In this document: positions 14,394 through 17,327 of the stretch, piece by piece | Numbering within the stretch: position 1 is the first letter of the stretch | How the letters are laid out: each line of letters opens with the position of its first letter | Assembly (NCBI GenBank): GCA_016872875.1 | Contig: VGYW01000161.1 | Span: forward strand, 1-17,327 | Direction: 5' to 3' | From: Planctomycetota bacterium | GTDB lineage: Bacteria > Planctomycetota > PUPC01 > DSUN01 | DNA: 17,327 nt | Program-made: the position numbers and the translations under genes | The notes under the pieces: model-generated | What the model was told of the DNA's origin: nothing | The model's database searches: none | What the model saw: only the letters and a program-made list of their open reading frames with translations

Positions 14394-14455
14394 GTCCCCG
14401 ATCTTCGCGGGCCAGAGACGGCTCGCGCACGCCGCGCACGCAAGCCGCGCGGCAG

Positions 14456-14485
14456 TTGAACGGAGCCCTGCGGTTCTGGTATGCT
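14456..14485 (+). promoter_or_regulatory. Candidate promoter for the MFS transporter gene
   Basis: TTGAAC (14456-14461) and TATGCT (14480-14485) are separated by 18 nt, and TGG just before the second box gives an extended -10. Transcription would start near 14492, about 50 nt before the ATG at 14544. The boxes each match four of six consensus bases, so this is moderate evidence. Confidence 0.45.
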
Positions 14486-14543
14486 GCCGTCCGCAGGGTG
14501 TGGCGCGCGTTCCCGGAGTCCCTCACACACGGAGGTTCCTGGC

Positions 14544-15677
14544 ATGAGCCTGCTGGTTGTGCTGGTGGTGGCGGTGCTGGTGGTGACGGGGATGGGCATT
14601 GCGCTCCTGGGCAGCGTCAAGCTGGCGCTGGCGAGGAAGCTGAAGATAGACGAGGCCCGCATCGGCGGCCTGCTCGCCATGTTCGGCTTCACGCTCATCC
14701 CGACCATGCTGGCGGCGGGGTTCCTCAGCGACCACTTCGGGCGCCAGCCCGTGACCATCGGAGGCGCGCTCCTGTTCACCGCCAGCCTCGTGGTGCTGGC
14801 GCAGGCGGCGTCGTACTGGATGGTGCTCGCCGCGGTGCTGCTCCTGAGCGCGGGGTGGGCCGCGCTCATCAACATCGTGAACCCACTCCAGCTCCCGGCC
14901 TTCGGAGGCGAGAAGGCGTACGCGACCAACATGGGCTGTTTCATCTTCGGCATCGGCTCGTTCGTCACGCCGCTCGGCGTGGCCTTCCTCATCAGGCGGC
15001 TGGACCTCCGCCGCACACTCCTGCTCCTGAGCGTGTCTGGCCCGGTGATGGCGGCGCTGGCGTGCGCGGCCGAGTACCCGGCCCGCGAGGCGGCGGGACA
15101 GGTGGCCGCGCCCGGCCTCGGTGTGCTCCTCGGCAGCCCGGTGATGTGGCTTCTCGCGCTCGCCCTGTTCTTCTACATGCCTGCCGAAGCCACGATGGCC
15201 GCCTGGGCAACGACCTATCTGGGCGAAAGGGGGATGAAGGAAGGCGCGGCCTCCGGCCTCCTGTCGGGCTTCTGGCTCGCCTACACCGCCTCGCGGCTCG
15301 TCGCCGCCCTCACCATCCCCAAGGGCATGGAGACGCTGGTCATCTACACCCTCTCGGTGCTCTCCCTGGGGGTCTGGGTGGGGGTGGTGTGCTGCCGTGG
15401 ACGGATTCTGGCTGCGGTGCTGGTGATGGCCGTCGGGATCGCCTTCGGCCCCCTCTACCCCACGTTCATGGCGGTGCTGCTGGGGCACTTCCGGGAGGAG
15501 TTGCACGGCCGCGCCGTCGCCGTCTTCTTCACCCTCGGCGGCCTGGGCTGCACCGTGATCCCGATGCTCATCGGCGCCTACGCGCGGCGCAAGGGGGTCC
15601 AGCGCGGCTTCATCCTCGCCGCCACCTCCGTCGCCGCACTCTGCCTCGTCGCCTTTCTCCTCCTGCGGAACACCTGA
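14544..15677 (+). CDS. Major facilitator superfamily transporter
   Basis: This is a 377-aa integral inner-membrane protein with about 11-12 hydrophobic helices and no signal peptide. GFLSDHFGRQ (59-68), after the second helix, is the MFS motif A. The second half carries YMPAEATMAAWATTYL, which I recall from FucP/FHS-like transporters of sugars, but substrate cannot be assigned. The start ATG 14544 has GGAGG eight nt upstream; the open frame upstream crosses the promoter and is not used. Its neighbours give no pathway. The protein is slightly short for an MFS transporter (usually 400 or more residues) but has no visible break. Confidence 0.9.
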   Translation: MSLLVVLVVAVLVVTGMGIALLGSVKLALARKLKIDEARIGGLLAMFGFTLIPTMLAAGFLSDHFGRQPVTIGGALLFTASLVVLAQAASYWMVLAAVLLLSAGWAALINIVNPLQLPAFGGEKAYATNMGCFIFGIGSFVTPLGVAFLIRRLDLRRTLLLLSVSGPVMAALACAAEYPAREAAGQVAAPGLGVLLGSPVMWLLALALFFYMPAEATMAAWATTYLGERGMKEGAASGLLSGFWLAYTASRLVAALTIPKGMETLVIYTLSVLSLGVWVGVVCCRGRILAAVLVMAVGIAFGPLYPTFMAVLLGHFREELHGRAVAVFFTLGGLGCTVIPMLIGAYARRKGVQRGFILAATSVAALCLVAFLLLRNT

Positions 15678-15701
15678 ACAGGCCTCAGCGATTCAGAGCG
15701 C

Positions 15702-15730
15702 TTGATGGTGGGGCGGGGGCATGCTAAGAT
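15702..15730 (+). promoter_or_regulatory. Candidate promoter for waaA-metK
   Basis: TTGATG (15702-15707) and TAAGAT (15725-15730) are separated by 17 nt; a TGC before the -10 box makes it an extended -10 type. The leader would be about 185 nt and would include octamer palindrome copy D. The boxes each match four of six consensus bases. Confidence 0.45.
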
Positions 15731-15770
15731 GCTGCCCTCTATCTTGACGCGGCCACAGGCCGCAACCAAA

Positions 15771-15848
15771 GGGGATGATTGGATGGATGAATGGATGATT
15801 ATCTGACATTCACCCACCCATCCATTCATCCATTCATCCATTCATCCT
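15771..15848 (-). repeat. Octamer-type palindrome, copy D (inverted)
   Basis: Read on the minus strand it has GGATGAATGG octamers (three), then ATGGGTGG, a GTCAGATAATC centre and an arm ending ATCATCCCC, like copies A-C but flipped. The central asymmetric GTCAGA is what reveals the orientation. It lies in the predicted waaA leader, 74 nt before the start codon. Confidence 0.9.
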
Positions 15849-15922
15849 CGCCACCATGTGCGCAAGCCTCGCACGAGTCATGGCCGAAGGGTCTACTGGC
15901 CTGAGAGGCTGGCAGAGAAGCC

Positions 15923-17233
15923 ATGTCGCTGCTGCTTGATCTAGCGTACGGTGTCGGCGTGGCGCTGGCCTCGCCGCTCCTGGCCTACAAGGCGCTCACG
16001 AGCAAGAAGTACCGCACCGGCTACCGCGAGCGGTTCGGGGGCGTCGCCCCGCGAGAGGGCGAGGGGCCTTGCGCCTGGTTGCATGCGGTGTCGGTGGGCG
16101 AGATGAACCTCGTGCGGCCGCTGATCGAGGCGTTGGCGAAGGAGCGGCCCAACTGGGAAATCGTGCTTTCGACCACGACCTACACCGGCCGGGACGCGGC
16201 CGCGAAGCTCTACCCGGACCGCCGCGTGGTCTATTTTCCTCTCGACTTCACGTTCGCGGTGCGGCGGGCGATGCGGCGGCTGCGCCCCGACCTCATCGTG
16301 CTGGTGGAGCTTGAGGTCTGGCCGAACTTCCTGGCCGCCGCGGAGCGGCGCGGCGTGCCCGTGGCCATCGTGAACGGGCGCCTCGGCGAGCGCTCGTTCG
16401 GCCGCTATCGCCTCATCCGCCCGCTCGTCGCACGCTGGCTCAAACGCGTCGCCCGATTCTGCGTCCAGACCTCCGCCTACGCCGAGCGGCTGAAGGCGCT
16501 CGGGGCCCCCCCCGAACGCGTGGTGGTGACGGGGAACATGAAGTTTGAGTCCGCGCCCGTGGCCCAAGACCGCCTGAAGGCGGAACTACAAACGCTGGCG
16601 GCCAGTTTCGGTCTTGGGGCTGACGAGCCGCTCCTCATCGGCGGGTGCACCTGGCCAGGCGAGGACGAGGCGCTGCTGGACATGTATCCTCGGCTCAAGG
16701 CGGAGTTCCCGGCTCTCCGCCTCCTCCTGGCCCCGCGGCAGGCCGACCGCTTCGGGCCGGTCGAGCAACTCGTCCGCCGCGCCGGCCTCCCCTGCGTCCG
16801 CCGCACGGCGCTCAAGGAGGGCGTGCGGGGCGAGCCAGGGGCCGTCATCCTGCTCGATACCATCGGCGAGCTGGCGCGCGTCTACGCCCTCGGCACCCTG
16901 GTCTTCGTGGGAGGCAGCTTGATTCCACACGGCGGGCAAAGTACAATTGAGCCTTCCGCGCAGGCCAGGCCGGTCCTCTTTGGGCCGCACACGGGCAACT
17001 TCCGCGACGTCAACGAGCAGTTGCTCGCGGCCGGCGCGGCACGCCGCGTGGCCGACGCCGCGGAGCTCGAGGCCGCTCTTCGGGAGCTTCTCGCCAACCC
17101 CGAAGCGGCCGCACAGATGGGACAACAGGGCCGACAGGTCGTAGACGCCAACCGCGGCGCCACGCGCCGCACGCTTGAGGCATTGGAGCCGCTCTTCCGG
17201 ACCTCGCAACCGAAAGGAACGCAGAAGCAATGA
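15923..17233 (+). CDS. waaA: 3-deoxy-D-manno-octulosonic acid (Kdo) transferase
   Basis: This 436-aa inner-membrane GT-B enzyme (KdtA/WaaA, GT30) transfers Kdo from CMP-Kdo to lipid A precursor. It has an N-terminal membrane anchor (about 3-23), WLHAVSVGE with the presumed base E60, VELEVWPNF (128-136), TGNMKFE (203-209), [10 protein letters not shown] (240-249), APRQ (270-273; usually APRH), DTIGEL (312-317) and the GGS...E P loop (330-344). That loop reads GGQSTIEP, where most family members have GGHNx[13 protein letters not shown] (353-362) is intact. The enzyme should be functional. Its presence indicates a lipopolysaccharide-type outer membrane. A weak GAGAAG site precedes the ATG at 15923. 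The stop overlaps the metK start. Confidence 0.96.
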   Translation: MSLLLDLAYGVGVALASPLLAYKALTSKKYRTGYRERFGGVAPREGEGPCAWLHAVSVGEMNLVRPLIEALAKERPNWEIVLSTTTYTGRDAAAKLYPDRRVVYFPLDFTFAVRRAMRRLRPDLIVLVELEVWPNFLAAAERRGVPVAIVNGRLGERSFGRYRLIRPLVARWLKRVARFCVQTSAYAERLKALGAPPERVVVTGNMKFESAPVAQDRLKAELQTLAASFGLGADEPLLIGGCTWPGEDEALLDMYPRLKAEFPALRLLLAPRQADRFGPVEQLVRRAGLPCVRRTALKEGVRGEPGAVILLDTIGELARVYALGTLVFVGGSLIPHGGQSTIEPSAQARPVLFGPHTGNFRDVNEQLLAAGAARRVADAAELEAALRELLANPEAAAQMGQQGRQVVDANRGATRRTLEALEPLFRTSQPKGTQKQ

Positions 17234-17327
17234 GCCAAGGCGCGCGCAATCACCTCTTCACCTCGGAAGCCGTGACGATGGGCCACCCGGACAAGGTGGC
17301 CGACCAGATTTCGGACGCCGTGCTCGA
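17230..17327 (+). CDS. metK: S-adenosylmethionine synthetase, N-terminal 32 residues
   Basis: The visible peptide begins [20 protein letters not shown] and continues [12 protein letters not shown], then runs off the end. FTSE and GHPDK (18-22; ATP/phosphate and Mg contacts) with ADQISDAVL are diagnostic of MetK, which makes S-adenosylmethionine from methionine and ATP. The two residues before GHPDK are TM rather than the common SE. The start codon overlaps the waaA stop (ATGA), so the two are translationally coupled. Confidence 0.95.
   Translation, partial: MSQGARNHLFTSEAVTMGHPDKVADQISDAVL

Larger units (their letters stand above)
13824..14455. other. Gene-free, hairpin-rich stretch
   Basis: I see no credible gene in these roughly 630 bp, and no tRNA. 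They do hold structure. There is a hairpin GCACAAGG/CCTTGTGC (13981-13988 with 13994-14001). A perfect 17-bp inverted repeat runs from GGAAGTGGGCGCCTTGA at 14065-14081 to its complement at 14179-14195, and an overlapping 9-bp pair CGCAATAGG/CCTATTGCG is at 14058-14066 with 14116-14124. A GGCC...GGCC stem is near 14282-14307, and GCGGGGC/GCCCCGC is at 14350-14356 with 14387-14393. They may be decayed repeats or a structured RNA. Confidence 0.6.

Noticed and set aside
14357..15727. 456-codon frame over the MFS gene
   Set aside because: Shadow frame of the transporter; the composition is Arg/Gly/Pro-rich with no membrane helices or motifs.

Overview
This is a GC-rich bacterial chromosome segment from a Gram-negative organism: waaA (Kdo transferase) implies lipid A-Kdo, and there are signal peptides. 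A protein with two DUF4159 domains, an FHA-Ser/Thr kinase and many dispersed palindromic repeats point to the Planctomycetota or a neighbouring PVC-type lineage. That placement is inference from gene content and repeat style, not from a marker gene. No rRNA, tRNA, CRISPR array, transposase or phage gene was seen.

Layout: positions 1-3830 are read leftward. They hold the 5' part of a tandem-DUF4159 protein, a small secreted protein of unknown function, a hydroxypyruvate-isomerase-type TIM barrel and proC. A compact divergent promoter region (3831-4022) separates these from rightward genes. The rightward genes are an FHA-Ser/Thr kinase with a C-terminal membrane anchor, a DUF167/YggU protein, a trimeric-type purine nucleoside phosphorylase, ileS, a PurN-type formyltransferase, an OmpR-class response regulator with its overlapping histidine kinase, a CPBP-family membrane protease, an MFS transporter, waaA and the first 32 codons of metK. 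The genes are mostly housekeeping with a few signalling proteins. Tight linkage suggests real co-expression in three places: kinase-yggU (12-nt gap), response regulator-histidine kinase (20-nt overlap) and waaA-metK (ATGA overlap).

The most distinctive feature is between the genes. At least six unrelated families of imperfect palindromes fill the intergenic gaps. One family, built from an ATGAATGG-type octamer, occurs four times in 17 kb (1376-1450, 5662-5736, 6605-6695 and, inverted, 15771-15848). Two others (1936-2028 and 12729-12843) have the same design with a different short unit: short tandem units in each arm, inverted around a short centre. Another palindrome sits in frame inside ileS and adds about 20 residues to a loop, much as Rickettsia palindromic elements do. 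The 660-720 bp gap at 13824-14543 has no convincing gene but several hairpins and a perfect 17-bp inverted repeat.

Other points of note are a perfect-consensus sigma70-type promoter (TTGACA-17-TATAAT) for the kinase, and substitutions in the nucleoside phosphorylase (Asp at the human Asn243 position and probably Ile at His257) that suggest it may act on 6-aminopurine or 5'-methylthio nucleosides.
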